Shown one piece after another: positions 1-11,219 of a stretch of DNA of 64,000 nucleotides. Each line of letters opens with the position of its first letter. Position 1 is the first letter of the stretch. The stretch is from contig CM056552.1 of NCBI GenBank assembly GCA_029721515.1, positions 29,154,392 through 29,218,391 of the forward strand, read 5' to 3'. This DNA is from Synanceia verrucosa (lineage: Eukaryota; Chordata; Actinopteri; Perciformes; Synanceiidae). The notes under the pieces are model-generated. The model was not told where the DNA came from. It did not search any database and worked only from the letters and a program-made list of their open reading frames with translations. The position numbers and the translations under genes were made by a program.

Positions 1-520
1 CATGCATTCAGTTAATATACAAGCATACCAACATGAAATATACCAAAAGCAAGAAAAGTTAAAAGCACTCAAAATGGTTAATTTCAGAATATTATGTTAT
101 GATAATATTATTATTATAAATGTATTATGCATTACAACATATATACAGTGCTTAACAAATATATTAGAGCACCTGTCCTGTTTGTCTCAAAGAGCCTCCA
201 GCATCATTTCAGAGCTTTAATTCACTCTTTTGTTCTCACTGAGTTCACTACGCTTTACCATTTTGAACAGGAGTGAGGAATTTAAACTGAATTCACCTTT
301 TTTACACCCAAATTTGAGCCGGAACACTGGAATTCTGTCAGAAATTAATGAAGATTAACATAATAATAAACTTTGCTATATTTTTCTGGCAAAAACACAC
401 ACTGGTGGATTAACCATTACAGAGACATTAATTAATTAGCAATACTGTTAATTTGGGGCAGCAGTGTGTGTGTGTTTACATGCATCATGTTTTAAAATAA
501 TACATAATGCACTTGTTGAT
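1..520. other. AT-rich non-coding flank
   Basis: I see no gene, RNA or repeat family in this AT-rich stretch. The short open frame at its left edge resembles no known protein. The next block, from about 521, starts the first copy of the repeated cassette. Confidence 0.5.
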
Positions 521-1194
521 TTTTGAAAAAACTTAGTTACTGTGGTTGTCCAGGTAACCAAATATGCAAATGAGGATAGAAGTTCCAGAATGCAACAGAA
601 CAGAAAATAGAAGACAACTGGGCTGTTTATCAGAACAGAACACATCCTGCTCATTTCACTCGTGGATTTCACTGTGAAAACATCTACTTTCTTGTGAGAA
701 AAGTCAAGACAAAGTGTTTTTACTCACCAAGCCATCATATGATCATCATATATTACCCACCTTTATCTGCATAAAGTAAGTACACAAATACTGATAGATT
801 ATAGCTGATTAAACAAATCATTAAGCAGCTATTGTTACTTTTACCAAAACACATTTCACCAATGGTTTGTCAGCTGTCAATACAACACTTTTCTACAAAA
901 TCTTTAGAAATTTAAAGCACTTAATCTGCAGAGACCTGCTCCAGTTCATATTGTATCATATGTTATATTATTGGATTATTAATACTGATACATCAACATG
1001 TAAGCTGTATTTAAATGTCCTATGATGTGGTGAAACAAGTTTACCAGTTTTCAGTTTTTTATTTGTACTTTTGGATTATTCAGTCTTTAAAAAACACACC
1101 ACAATGTTGACAATGAAAATGTTTCTCTGCAATTAGTAGGTTCAGTAGGTTAGTAAAAGCTATAGCTGTCAAAAAATGTCCAGTATTTTCCTTT
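521..1194 (+). repeat. Cassette copy 1 (full length)
   Basis: First full-length copy of the unique cassette. It begins after TTTTTGAAAAAA, where the other copies have TTTTTCAAAAAA, and it is the only copy not preceded by a trinucleotide array. No coding potential is apparent. Confidence 0.85.
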
Positions 1195-1402
1195 AGTAGT
1201 GGTAATGGTGGTAGTAGTAGTAGTAGTAGTATTAGTAGTAGTGGTAATGGTAGTAATAGTAGTAGTGGTAATGGTGGTAGTAGTAGTAGTAGCAGTGATA
1301 ATGGTGATAGTAGTAGTAGTTGTAGTAGTAGTAGTAGTGGTGATGGTGGTAGTAGCAGTAGCAGTAGTAGTAGTAGTAGTAGTAGTCGTAGTCGTGGTAA
1401 TG

Positions 1403-1433
<31 letters not shown>

Positions 1434-1945
1434 GTAGTAGTGGTGGTGGTGGTAGTGGTGGTAGTAGTAGTGGTAGCAGTGGTGGTAGTAGTGGTAGTGG
1501 TGGTAGTGGTGGTGGTGTGGTAGTGGTGGTAGTAGCAGTGGTGGTGGTAGTAGTGGTGGTAGTAGTGGTAGTGGTGGTGGTGGTGGTAGCAGTAGTGGTA
1601 GCGGTGGTGGTAGTAGTAGCAGTAGTGGTAATGGTAGTAGCAGTAGTAGTGGTAGTAGTGGTAGTAGTAGTAGTCGTAGTAGTAGTGGTAGTAGTAGTAG
1701 TAGTGGTAGTAGTGGTAATGGTAGTAGTAGTAGTAGTGGTATGGTATAGTAGTAGTAGTAGTAGTAGTAGTGGTAGTAGTGGTAATGGTAGTAGTAGTAG
1801 TAGTGGTATGATATAGTAATAGCAGTAGTAGTAGTAGTGGTAGTAGTAGTAGTGGTAGTGGTAATGGTGGTAGTAGTAGTAGTAGTAGTGGTAATGGTGG
1901 TAATAGTAGTCGTAGTAGTAGTAGTAGTAGTAGTGGTAATGGTGG
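1195..1945 (+). repeat. Trinucleotide array 1 (GTA/GTG type)
   Basis: About 750 bp of imperfect GTA repeats with GTG, AAT and GCA interruptions. A GTGGTGGTG-rich core lies at about 1425-1600. The + strand is nearly free of C. Confidence 0.9.
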
Positions 1946-2624
1946 TTATTTTTCAAAAAAAACTTAGTTACTGTGGTTGTCCAGGTAACCAAATATGCAA
2001 ATGAGGATAGAAGTTCCAGAATGCAACAGAACAGAAAATAGAAGACAACTGGGCTGTTTATCAGAACAGAACACATCCTGCTCATTTCACTCGTGGATTT
2101 CACTGTGAAAACATCTACTTTCTTGTGAGAAAAGTCAAGACAAAGTGTTTTTACTCACCAAGCCATCATATGATCATCATATATTACCCACCTTTATCTG
2201 CATAAAGTAAGTACACAAATACTGATAGATTATAGCTGATTAAACAAATCATTAAGCAGCTATTGTTACTTTTACCAAAACACATTTCACCAATGGTTTG
2301 TTAGCTGTCAATACAACACTTTTCTACAAAATCTTTAGAAATTTAAAGCACTTAATCTGCAGAGACCTGCTCCAGTTCATATTGTATCATATGTTATATT
2401 ATTGGATTATTAATACTGATACATCAACATGTAAGCTGTATTTAAATGTCCTATGATGTGGTGAAACAAGTTTACCAGTTTTTAGTTTTTTATTTGTACT
2501 TTTGGATTATTCAGTCTTTAAAAAACACACCACAATGTTGACAATGAAAATGTTTCTCTGCAATTAGTAGGTTCAGTAGGTTAGTAAAAGCTATAGCTGT
2601 CAAAAAATGTCCAGTATTTTCCTT
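1946..2624 (+). repeat. Cassette copy 2 (full length)
   Basis: Full-length copy, almost identical to copy 1. It starts with TTATTTTTCAAAAAAAACTT and ends where array 2 begins. Confidence 0.88.
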
Positions 2625-2833
2625 TAGTAGTGGTAATGGTGGTAGTAGTAGTAGTAGTAGTATTAGTAGTAGTGGTAATGGTAGTAATAGTAGTAGTGGT
2701 AATGGTGGTAGTAGTAGTAGTAGCAGTGATAATGGTGATAGTAGTAGTAGTTGTAGTAGTAGTAGTAGTGGTGATGGTGGTAGTAGCAGTAGCAGTAGTA
2801 GTAGTAGTAGTAGTAGTCGTAGTCGTGGTAATG

Positions 2834-2866
<33 letters not shown>

Positions 2867-3927
2867 ATGGTGGTAGTAGCAGTAGTAGTGGTAGTAGTAG
2901 TGGTAATGGTGGTAGTAGCAGTAGTAGTAGTAGTAGCAGTAGTGGTAATGGTAGTAATAGTAGTAGCAGTAGTAGTGGTAGTAGTGGTAGTGTGGTGGTA
3001 ATGGTGGTAGCAGTAGTGGTGGTGGTGGTGGTGGTGGTGGTGGTGGTCGTAGTAGTGGTGGTGGTGGTAGTAGTGTGGTGGTAGTGGTGGTGGTGGTAGT
3101 GGTGGTAGTGGTGGTGGTGGTGGTAATGGTGGTAGTAGTAGTAGTGGTAGTGGTGGTGGTGGTGGTGGTGGTGGTAGTAGTAGTAGTGGTATGATATAGT
3201 AATAGCAGTAGTAGTAGTAGTGGTAGTAGTAGTAGTGGTAGTGGTAGTATTTGTAGTAGTGGTAGTAGTAATAGTAGTAGTAGTAGTGGTGGTAGTAGCA
3301 GTAGCAGTAGTAGTAGTAGTGGTAGTGGTTATGGTGGTAGTAGTAGTAGTAGTAGCTGTAATGGTGGTAATGGTAGTAGTAGTAGTACTGGTAATAGTAG
3401 TAATAGTGGTAGCAGTAGTAGTAGTAGTGGTAGTAGTAGTAGTAGTAGTAATGGTAATGGTAGTAGTAGTAGTAGCAGTAGTAGTAGTGTATTGGTAGTA
3501 GTAGTAGTGGTAGTGGTTATGGTGGTGGTAGTAGTAGTAGTAGTAGTATTGGTAGTAGTAGTGGTAGTAGTAGTAGTGGTAGTAGTGGTAGTGGTGGTAA
3601 TAGTAGTAGCAGTAGTAGTAGTGGTATTGGTAGTAGTGGTAGTAGTAGTAGTGGTAGTGGTAATGGTGGTAGTAGTAGTAGTAGTAGTGGTAATGGTGGT
3701 AATAGTAGTCGTAGTAGTAGTGGTAATTGTGGAAGTAGTAGTAGTGGTAGTAGTAGTAGTAGTGGTAATGGTAGTAGTGGTAATGGTGGTAGTAGTAGTA
3801 GTGGTAATGGTGGTAGTAGTAGTAGTAGTGGTGGTAGTAGTAGTAGTAGTACTGGTAGTGGTAGTAGTGGTAATGGTGGTAGTAGTAGTGGTAATGGTGG
3901 TAGTAGTAGTAGTAGTGGTAATGGTGG
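2625..3927 (+). repeat. Trinucleotide array 2 with (GGT)n core
   Basis: About 1.3 kb of GTA/GTG-type repeats. The opening 250 bp repeats the opening of array 1 nearly verbatim, including GTAGTCGTAGTCGTGG. This shows that array and cassette were duplicated together. A long uninterrupted GGT run sits at about 3016-3050. Confidence 0.9.
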
Positions 3928-4606
3928 TTATTTTTCAAAAAAAACTTAGTTACTGTGGTTGTCCAGGTAACCAAATATGCAAATGAGGATAGAAGTTCCA
4001 GAATTCAACAGAACAGAAAATAGAAGACAACTGGGCTGTTTATCAGAACAGAACACATCCTGCTCATTTCACTCGTGGATTTCACTGTGAAAACATCTAC
4101 TTTCTTGTGAGAAAAGTCAAGACAAAGTGTTTTAACTCACCGAGCCATCATATGATCATCATATATTACCCACCTTTATCTGCATAAAGTAAGTACACGA
4201 ATACTGATAGATTATAGCTGATTAAACAAATCATTAAGCAGCTATTGTTACTTTTACCAAAACACATTTCACCAATGGTTTGTTAGCTGTCAATACAACA
4301 CTTTTCTACAAAATCTTTAGAAATTTAAAGCACTTAATCTGCAGAGACCTGCTCCAGTTCATATTGTATCATATGTTATATTATTGGATTATTAATACTG
4401 ATACATCAACATGTAAGCTGTATTTAAATGTCCTATGATGTGGTGAAACAAGTTTACCAGTTTTTAGTTTTTTATTTGTACTTTTGGATTATTCAGTCTT
4501 TAAAAAACACACCACAATGTTGACAATGAAAATGTTTCTCTGCAATTAGTAGGTTCAGTAGGTTAGTAAAAGCTATAGCTGTCAAAAAATGTCCAGTATT
4601 TTCCTT
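3928..4606 (+). repeat. Cassette copy 3 (full length)
   Basis: Full-length copy of about 680 bp. It has private changes such as GAATTCAAC for GAATGCAAC near 4003 and CACCGAGCC near 4139. The CACCGAGCC variant is shared with copies 4 and 5, so copy 3 is closest to their ancestor. Confidence 0.88.
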
Positions 4607-5388
4607 TAGTAGTGGTAATGGTGGTAGTAGTAGTATTAGTAGTAGTGGTAATGGTAGTAGTAGTAGTAGTGGTAATGGTGGTAGTAGTAGTAGTAGTAGC
4701 AGTGATAATGGTGATAGTAGTAGTAGTTGTAGTAGTAGTAGTAGTGGTAATGGTGGTAGTAGCAGTAGCAGTAGTAGTAGTGATAATGGTGGTAGTAGTA
4801 GTAGCAGTAGTAGTAGTAGTAGTCGTAGTAGTGGTAATGGTAGTAGTAGTAGTAGTAGTAGTAGTGGTAATGGTGGTAGTAGCAGTAGTAGTGGTAGTAG
4901 TAGTGGTGGTGTGGTGGTGGTAGCAGTGGTAGTGGTGGTGGCAGTGGTGGTAATGGTGGTAATAGTGGTAGCAGTGGTGAGGTGGTGGTGGTAGTGGTCG
5001 TGGTAGTGGTGGTGGTGGTGGTAGTGGTGGTGGTGGTGGTGGTGTGGTGGTAGTAGTAGTAGTGGTATGGTATAGTAGTAGTAGTATTAGTAGTAGTAGT
5101 GGTAGTAGTGGTAATGGTAGTAGTAGTAGTAGTGGTATGATATAGTAATAATAGTAGTAGTAGTAGTGGTAGTAGTAGTAGTGGTAGTGGTAGTATTTGT
5201 AGTAGTGGTAGTAGTAATAGTAGTAGTAGTAGTGGTGGTAGTAGCAGTAGCAGTAGTAGTAGTAGTGGTAGTGTTTATGGTGGTAGTAGTAGTAGCAGTA
5301 GTAGTAGTGTATTGTAGTGTATTGGTAGTAGTAGTAGTGGTAGTGGTTATGGTGGTAGCAGTAGTAGTAGTAGCTGTAATGGTGGTAA

Positions 5389-5420
<32 letters not shown>

Positions 5421-5973
5421 ATAGTAGTAATAGTGGTAGCAGTAGTAGTGGTGGTATTGGTAGTAGTAGTGGTAGTAGTAGTAGTAGTAGTAGTGGTAAT
5501 GGTAGTAGTAGTAGTAGCAGTAGTAGTAGTGAATTGGTAGTAGTAGTAGTGGTAGTGGTTATGGTGGTGGTAGTAGTAGTAGTGGTAATGGTGGTAGTGG
5601 TTATGATGGTAGTAGTAGTAGTAGTAGCTGTAATGGTGGTAATAGTAGTAGTAGTAGTAGTAGTAGTGGTAATAGTAGTAATAGTAGTAGCAGTAGTAGT
5701 AGTTGTAGTGGTAGTAGTAGTTGTAGTAGTAGTAGTTGTAGTAGTGGTAGTGGTGGTATTAGTAGTAGCAGTAGTAGTAGTGGTATTGGTAGTAGTGGTA
5801 GTAGTAGTAGTGGTAGTGGTAATGGTGGTAGTAGTAGTAGTAGTAGTGGTGGTAGTGGTGGTAATAGGTAGTCGTAGTAGTAGTAGTGGTAATTGTGGAA
5901 GTAGTAGTAGTGGTAGTAGTAGTAGTAGTGGTAATGGTAGTAGTGGTAATGGTGGTAGTAGTAGTAGTGGTAA

Positions 5974-6009
<36 letters not shown>

Positions 6010-6048
6010 TAGTAGTAGTAGTAGTACTGGTAGTGGTAGTAGTGGTAA

Positions 6049-6079
<31 letters not shown>

Positions 6080-6119
6080 GGTAATGGTGGTAGTAGTAGT
6101 AGTAGTAGTGGTAATGGTG
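4607..6119 (+). repeat. Trinucleotide array 3
   Basis: About 1.5 kb of GTA/GTG-type repeats, the longest array. It contains internal duplications of blocks such as AGTAGTGTATTGGTAG and AGTGGTTATGGTGG that recur in arrays 2 and 4. Confidence 0.88.
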
Positions 6120-6120
6120 G

Positions 6121-6486
6121 TTATTTTTCAAAAAAAAACTTAGTTACTGTGGTTGCCCAGGTAACCAAATATGCAAATGAGGATAGAAGTTCCAGAATGC
6201 AACAGAACAGAAAATAGAAGACAACTGGGCTGTTTATCAGAACAGAACACATCCTGCTCATTTCACTCGTGGATTTCACTGTGAAAACATCTACTTTCTT
6301 GTGAGAAAAGTCAAGACAAAGTGTTTTAACTCACCGAGCCATCATATGATCATCATATATTACCCACCGTTATCTGCATAAAGTAAGTACACAAATATTG
6401 ATAGATTATAGCTGATTAAACAAATCATTAAGCAGCTATTGTTAGTAAAAGCTATAGCTGTCAAAAAATGTCCAGTATTTTCCTTT
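6121..6486 (+). repeat. Cassette copy 4 (internally deleted)
   Basis: Cassette of about 365 bp. The sequence jumps from AGCAGCTATTGTTA straight to GTAAAAGCTATAGC, dropping about 316 bp that copies 1-3 retain. GTTA occurs on both sides of the junction. Confidence 0.88.
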
Positions 6487-6579
6487 AGTAGTGGTAATGG
6501 TGGTAGTAGTAGTAGTTGTAGTAGTAGTAGTAGTGGTAATGGTAGTAGTAGTCGTGGTAGTAGTAGTAGTGGTAATGGC

Positions 6580-6610
<31 letters not shown>

Positions 6611-7006
6611 ATGGTGGTAGTAGTAGTAGTGGTACTAGTAGGGGTAATGGTGGTGGTAGTAGTAGTCGTGGTAGTGGTAATGGTGGTGGTAGCAGTGGCA
6701 GTGGTAGTAGTGGTTGTGATGTGGTGGTGGTAGTAGTAGCAGCAGTAGTAGTAGTAGTAGTGGTGATGTGGTGGTAGTAGCAGTAGTAGTAGTAGTAGTG
6801 GTAATGGTGGTAGTAGCAGTAGCAGTAGTAGTGGTAGTAGTAGTGGTAATGGTGGTAATGGTAGTAGCAGGTAGTGGTGGTGGTAGTAGTAGTCATGGTA
6901 GTGGTGGTGGTAGTAGTGGTAGTGGTGGTGGTATGGTGTAGTGGTAGTAGTGGTGGTAGTAGTAGTTGTAGTAGTGGTAGTGGTAGTAGTAGTAGTAGTT
7001 GTGGTA

Positions 7007-7048
<42 letters not shown>

Positions 7049-7099
7049 ATAGTAGTAATAGTGGTAGCAGTAGTAGTGGTGGTATTGGTAGTAGTAGTG

Positions 7100-7132
<33 letters not shown>

Positions 7133-7600
7133 ATGGTAGTAGTAGTAGTAGCAGTAGTAGTAGTGTATTGGTAGTAGTAGTAGTGGTAGTGGTTATGGTG
7201 GTGGTAGTAGTAGTAGTGGTAATGGTGGTAGTGGTTATGATGGTAGTAGTAGTAGTAGTAGCTGTAATGGTGGTAATAGTAGTAGTAGTAGTAGTAGTAG
7301 TGGTAATAGTAGTAATAGTAGTAGCAGTAGTAGTAGTGGTATTGGTAGTAGTAGTGGTAGTAGTAGTAGTGGTAGTAGTGGTAGTGGTGGTAATAGTAGT
7401 AGCAGTAGTAGTAGTGGTATTGGTAGTAGTGGTAGTAGTAGTAGTGGTAGTGGTAATGGTGGTAGTAGTAGTAGTAGTAGTGGTAATGGTGGTAATAGTA
7501 GTCGTAGTAGTAGTGGTAATTGTGGAAGTAGTAGTAGTGGTAGTAGTAGTAGTAGTGGTAATGGTAGTAGTGGTAATGGTGGTAGTAGTAGTAGTGGTAA

Positions 7601-7636
<36 letters not shown>

Positions 7637-7675
7637 TAGTAGTAGTAGTAGTACTGGTAGTGGTAGTAGTGGTAA

Positions 7676-7706
<31 letters not shown>

Positions 7707-7746
7707 GGTAATGGTGGTAGTAGTAGTAGTAGTAGTGGTAATGGTG
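6487..7746 (+). repeat. Trinucleotide array 4
   Basis: About 1.26 kb of GTA/GTG-type repeats. Its last ~550 bp, up to the next cassette, closely repeats the ends of arrays 2 and 3. Confidence 0.88.
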
Positions 7747-7747
7747 G

Positions 7748-8113
7748 TTATTTTTCAAAAAAAAACTTAGTTACTGTGGTTGCCCAGGTAACCAAATATG
7801 CAAATGAGGATAGAAGTTCCAGAATGCAACAGAACAGAAAATAGAAGACAACTGGGCTGTTTATCAGAACAGAACACATCCTGCTCATTTCACTCGTGGA
7901 TTTCACTGTGAAAACATCTACTTTCTTGTGAGAAAAGTCAAGACAAAGTGTTTTAACTCACCGAGCCATCATATGATCATCATATATTACCCACCGTTAT
8001 CTGCATAAAGTAAGTACACAAATATTGATAGATTATAGCTGATTAAACAAATCATTAAGCAGCTATTGTTAGTAAAAGCTATAGCTGTCAAAAAATGTCC
8101 AGTATTTTCCTTT
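7748..8113 (+). repeat. Cassette copy 5 (internally deleted)
   Basis: Nearly identical to copy 4, with the same deletion junction and the same variants (CACCGTTATC, AATATTGATAG). The two therefore arose by duplication after the deletion. Confidence 0.88.
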
Positions 8114-8124
8114 AGTAGTGGTAA

Positions 8125-8162
<38 letters not shown>

Positions 8163-8739
8163 ATGGTAGTAGTAGTCGTGGTAGTAGTAGTAGTGGTAAT
8201 GGCAGTAGTAGTAGTAGTAGTAGTAGTGGTAATGGTGGTAGTAGTAGTAGTAGTACTAGTAGAGGTAATGGTGGTAGTAGTAGTCGTAGTAGTGGTAATG
8301 GTGGTAGTAGCAGTAGCAGTAGTAGTAGTAGTTGTGATAATGGTGGTAGTAGTAGCAGCAGTAGTAGTAGTAGTAGTAGTGATAATGGTGGTCGTAGTAG
8401 CAGTAGTAGTAGTAGTGGTAATGGTGGTAGTAGCAGTAGCAGTAGTAGTGGTAGTAGTAGTGGTAATGGTAGTAATAGTAGTAGCAGTAGTAGTGGTAGT
8501 AGTAGTAGTCATAGTAGTAGTGGTAGTAGTAGTAGTAGTAGTGGTATGGTATAGTAGTAGTAGTGGTAGTAGTAGTAGTTGTAGTAGTGGTAGTGGTAGT
8601 AGTAGTAGTAGTTGTGGTAGTGGTGGTAGTAGTAGTAGTAGTAGTGGTAGTAATGGTAGTAGTAGTGGTAATGGTAGTAGTAGTGGATAATGGTAGTAGC
8701 AGTAGTAGTGGTAGTGTTAGTAGTGGTAAGGGTAGTAGA
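8114..8739 (+). repeat. Trinucleotide array 5
   Basis: About 625 bp of GTA-rich repeat. It is the last array and ends 39 bp before the splice acceptor of the first visible exon of the HMG-box gene. Confidence 0.88.
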
Positions 8740-8778
8740 CCTGTTCTTAAATCATTTTCTTATTAATGTTTGTCACAG

Positions 8779-11074
8779 GTTCCAAGACTTTCAGACAGAA
8801 TGAAGCACAAGTTATTCTTTACAGAGACAGCTGACAACATGTCTGAAGATAGCATGGTTCTTTTGGATGAGGGCAAATACAGAGCATTGCTTGAAGACAA
8901 CAATGATGTATTCGGTATTCACTCCACTTCGGCTCTTTCTGCTCCACTTGTTGATATTGTTGAGCAACAATTGATTCAGTTTGTGGACAATCTGAGTAAA
9001 GAAAACCCTCAGTGCAACCCCATAGAATCAGCTCCGCCAAGTGACCTGAGCAGTCCTGCAGGACCTCAAAATCCAGGACAGGACTTCAGTGTCGACCATC
9101 AGCTGGCTGAAAGTTTGAACAGAGCATATGCTGGGTGCACCACCCTGGGAGCAGCTCCCTCCATCTATGTGCAGCCACATCCAGTCATATCCATTCCGAC
9201 ACTGAATGTTGGACAAGCTGCTCCCATCATTGTCATGCAGCCTGGTCCCCTGCATGGTCAGCCAGATGCTAACAGCCAGGGACAGATCAGATTTAAGGTG
9301 GGATATAAGTTTATGTTAGGGATAGATCATCAAAAAAACCAAATCATATCAGTCAGAGCCAAAAGGACAGGCAGAGTAATCGATTAGTCGATCTGCAACT
9401 GTTTTGATAATTGATTCATTTTTCATTTTTTAAGTGACAATGACCATTTGGCCTGTTGGTCAGAGCAATAAGATATTTTGAAGATGTCATCTTGGGCCAA
9501 ACAATTAGCCGCTATTAATAAATAATGAAAATGATTTGGTTACAGCCCAAGTATCAGTCAGTGGAGGATGCATTAGAACAACAGAATGACAGAAAACAAC
9601 CTATTTCAATCCAGTCTGAATTCAAAATTATATTTTCTATGAATGGAAAACTTTCCAAATGTGTGCATGAGGCTGTTCTGGATGTGTATACCTTGTCCTG
9701 CAGAAAAATGACAGATTTTAGAAGTATTTACTGTAGGAGATGACATGTAGCTCTGATGATTTATGTGTTATATGAAGTGTCAGAGTTACAGGTGTCAGCC
9801 TGGTAGACAGGTGACTCCACTGCATCTTGTTTATCCACCTCCTCTGCGTGTTTGTGTCTCCAGAAAAACGTGTCATCGACGGAGGTCCCTAAAAGATACA
9901 GGCTGTGCCAGCATCATACTGGACAAAGGTAAATAACACGCACACACAGAAGTGTACACAGATATTTGGCCACTGTCTGCCTCATCAAGTAGTTCTCTCT
10001 ATTCAAAATTCAACAGGAAGTAAGTGAGCTCTGGCCAGCTTTGGTCCAAATATACTTTCTTTTTCATGATCTGCGGCAGTCGTCACCAACTCAAAACAAA
10101 ACCACATTCCCCTTGAATATTATTATTATTACTATAATCAGTTTTTTTAATGGGTTTAATGCATTTCACCCTATGATACTGTTTACTGTTTTCCTGAAAG
10201 TCTTTTTTCCTGTTTTTCTCTCATAGAAAGAGAAAGTATGGAGAGGAGCAGAAGGATGATGGCCAATATGTAAAGAAGCCGCCCAACGCCTTCATGCTGT
10301 TCATGAAGGAGCAGAGGCCAAACGCGAAGACCACACTGACCAGCGAAGGTACGGCAAGAGTACATGCCACCCTGGGTCAGATGTGGAAGTCACTGTCCGC
10401 TGATGAGCAGGCCAAATACTACCAACAGGCAGACGAAAAGAAACGTCTGCATGCACAGCAACACCCTGACTGGTCGGCCAGCCTCAACTATGTATGTATG
10501 CTCTGCAAACATAAGTTATGAAACAAAGTCACTGAAAAGAATCTTGTTTTAAGTTTGTTGCTTTTTGTGTAGGGCAAAAAGAAACGTCAGGACGGACAGG
10601 AAAAAGGCCTCAAAAAAACACAGAAGGTGAGTCAATATTTCTGTAGATCACAGCGTGTTTTCACGTGAGATGGGATGAAAAGTGGATTAAACTGCACTAT
10701 GTTGGATCACAGTTGGTCAAATTACACAGAATAAGAAGCAGCATCTTTTACCATGTTTTAAAAAGGACTGATCAGTGTTTCTGTTTGTTTGCATCGCATC
10801 AACCTCCACAGAGGTCACTAAGAAGGCCAAGGAGCCACGAGTGACGACAGACAATTTTCCCCACCAACAAAGACATGTGACGGAGTTGCTGCCCTCCACC
10901 TCGTACACAGGTGTGATGGGGGCTACTCATCCACAAGTACATTGGATGGAGTCGCTGCCCTCCACCTCGTACTCTGGAGTGATGGCGGCTCCTCACCCAT
11001 GGACCGGACCAATGGTGCAGCATCCTCACTTAAAGGATCTGAACACCATAAACCTCTCTGACTGGCTCCACTAA
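8779..11074 (+). CDS. TCF/LEF-like HMG-box transcription factor
   Basis: Five exons join in phase: 8779-9297 (first in-frame ATG at 8800), 9864-9928, 10227-10491, 10573-10626 and 10814-11074, with stop codon TAA at 11072. All have GT donors and AG acceptors. From the ATG this gives 381 codons including the stop. The HMG box lies in exons 3-4: KKPPNAFMLFMKEQRPNA, then LGQMWKSLSADEQAKYYQQA, then HPDWSASLNYGKKKRQ. This is the TCF/LEF pattern, including the basic tail after NYGKKK that contacts DNA in that family. Exon 1 is acidic and Gln/Pro-rich, and I see no beta-catenin-binding domain. The last exon repeats LPSTSYTGVM / LPSTSYSGVM. The product is probably a nuclear DNA-binding protein. Upstream exons may lie beyond the repeat array. 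The family call rests on the HMG box; the orthologue is not assigned. Confidence 0.8.
9298..9863 (+). other. Intron 1 of the HMG-box gene with a repeat fragment
   Basis: The donor GTGGGA follows AAG and the acceptor is TCTCCAG. The interval near 9375-9440 (AATCGATTAGTCGATCTGC and following) looks like a fragment of a common fish interspersed repeat. Nothing else is recognised. Confidence 0.6.
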
Positions 11075-11140
11075 TGATGGACTCTCGTGCTGCTCTGGCT
11101 GCAGCACAAACAACATCAACATCCAGAGACAGGATGGAGG

Positions 11141-11219
11141 TGTAAGAACTTGGCAAAACCACAGGAAGAAGGAACCCAAGCGCTCAACTCAAAGCAAAGT
11201 AACAACAAAGGTTTTATTA
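11141..11219 (-). repeat. Truncated 3' LTR stub of the gypsy element
   Basis: These 79 bp match the terminal part of the 5' LTR (17505-17583), from the AATAAA signal to the end. The GGAGG target duplication follows immediately. Everything upstream in this LTR has been lost, joining integrase sequence directly to the polyadenylation-signal region. Confidence 0.85.

Larger units (their letters stand above)
521..8739. repeat. Composite macrosatellite: five cassettes alternating with trinucleotide arrays
   Basis: A non-repetitive cassette, beginning near the motif ACTTAGTTACTGTGG and ending in GTCCAGTATTTTCCTTTAG, occurs five times (521-1194, 1946-2624, 3928-4606, 6121-6486, 7748-8113). Each copy is followed by 0.6-1.5 kb of imperfect GTA/GTG/ATG/GCA trinucleotide repeat with almost no C on the + strand. 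The higher-order unit is therefore 1.4-2.2 kb and has been tandemly amplified with its microsatellite. Copies 1-3 are nearly identical over about 680 bp. Copies 4 and 5 share a ~316-bp internal deletion. All long open frames here (poly-Val, poly-Ser, poly-Thr, Tyr/His-rich) are by-products of the trinucleotide repeat and not genes. Confidence 0.93.

Noticed and set aside
1150..8690. Long open frames of poly-Val, poly-Ser, poly-Thr and Tyr/His on both strands
   Set aside because: They are the direct reading of GTA/GTG trinucleotide repeats, appear in all open frames of both strands, and lack any domain or start context.
9525..9743. 72-codon open frame in intron 1 of the HMG-box gene
   Set aside because: It has no recognisable domain and lies within a well-bounded intron whose flanking exons join in phase without it.
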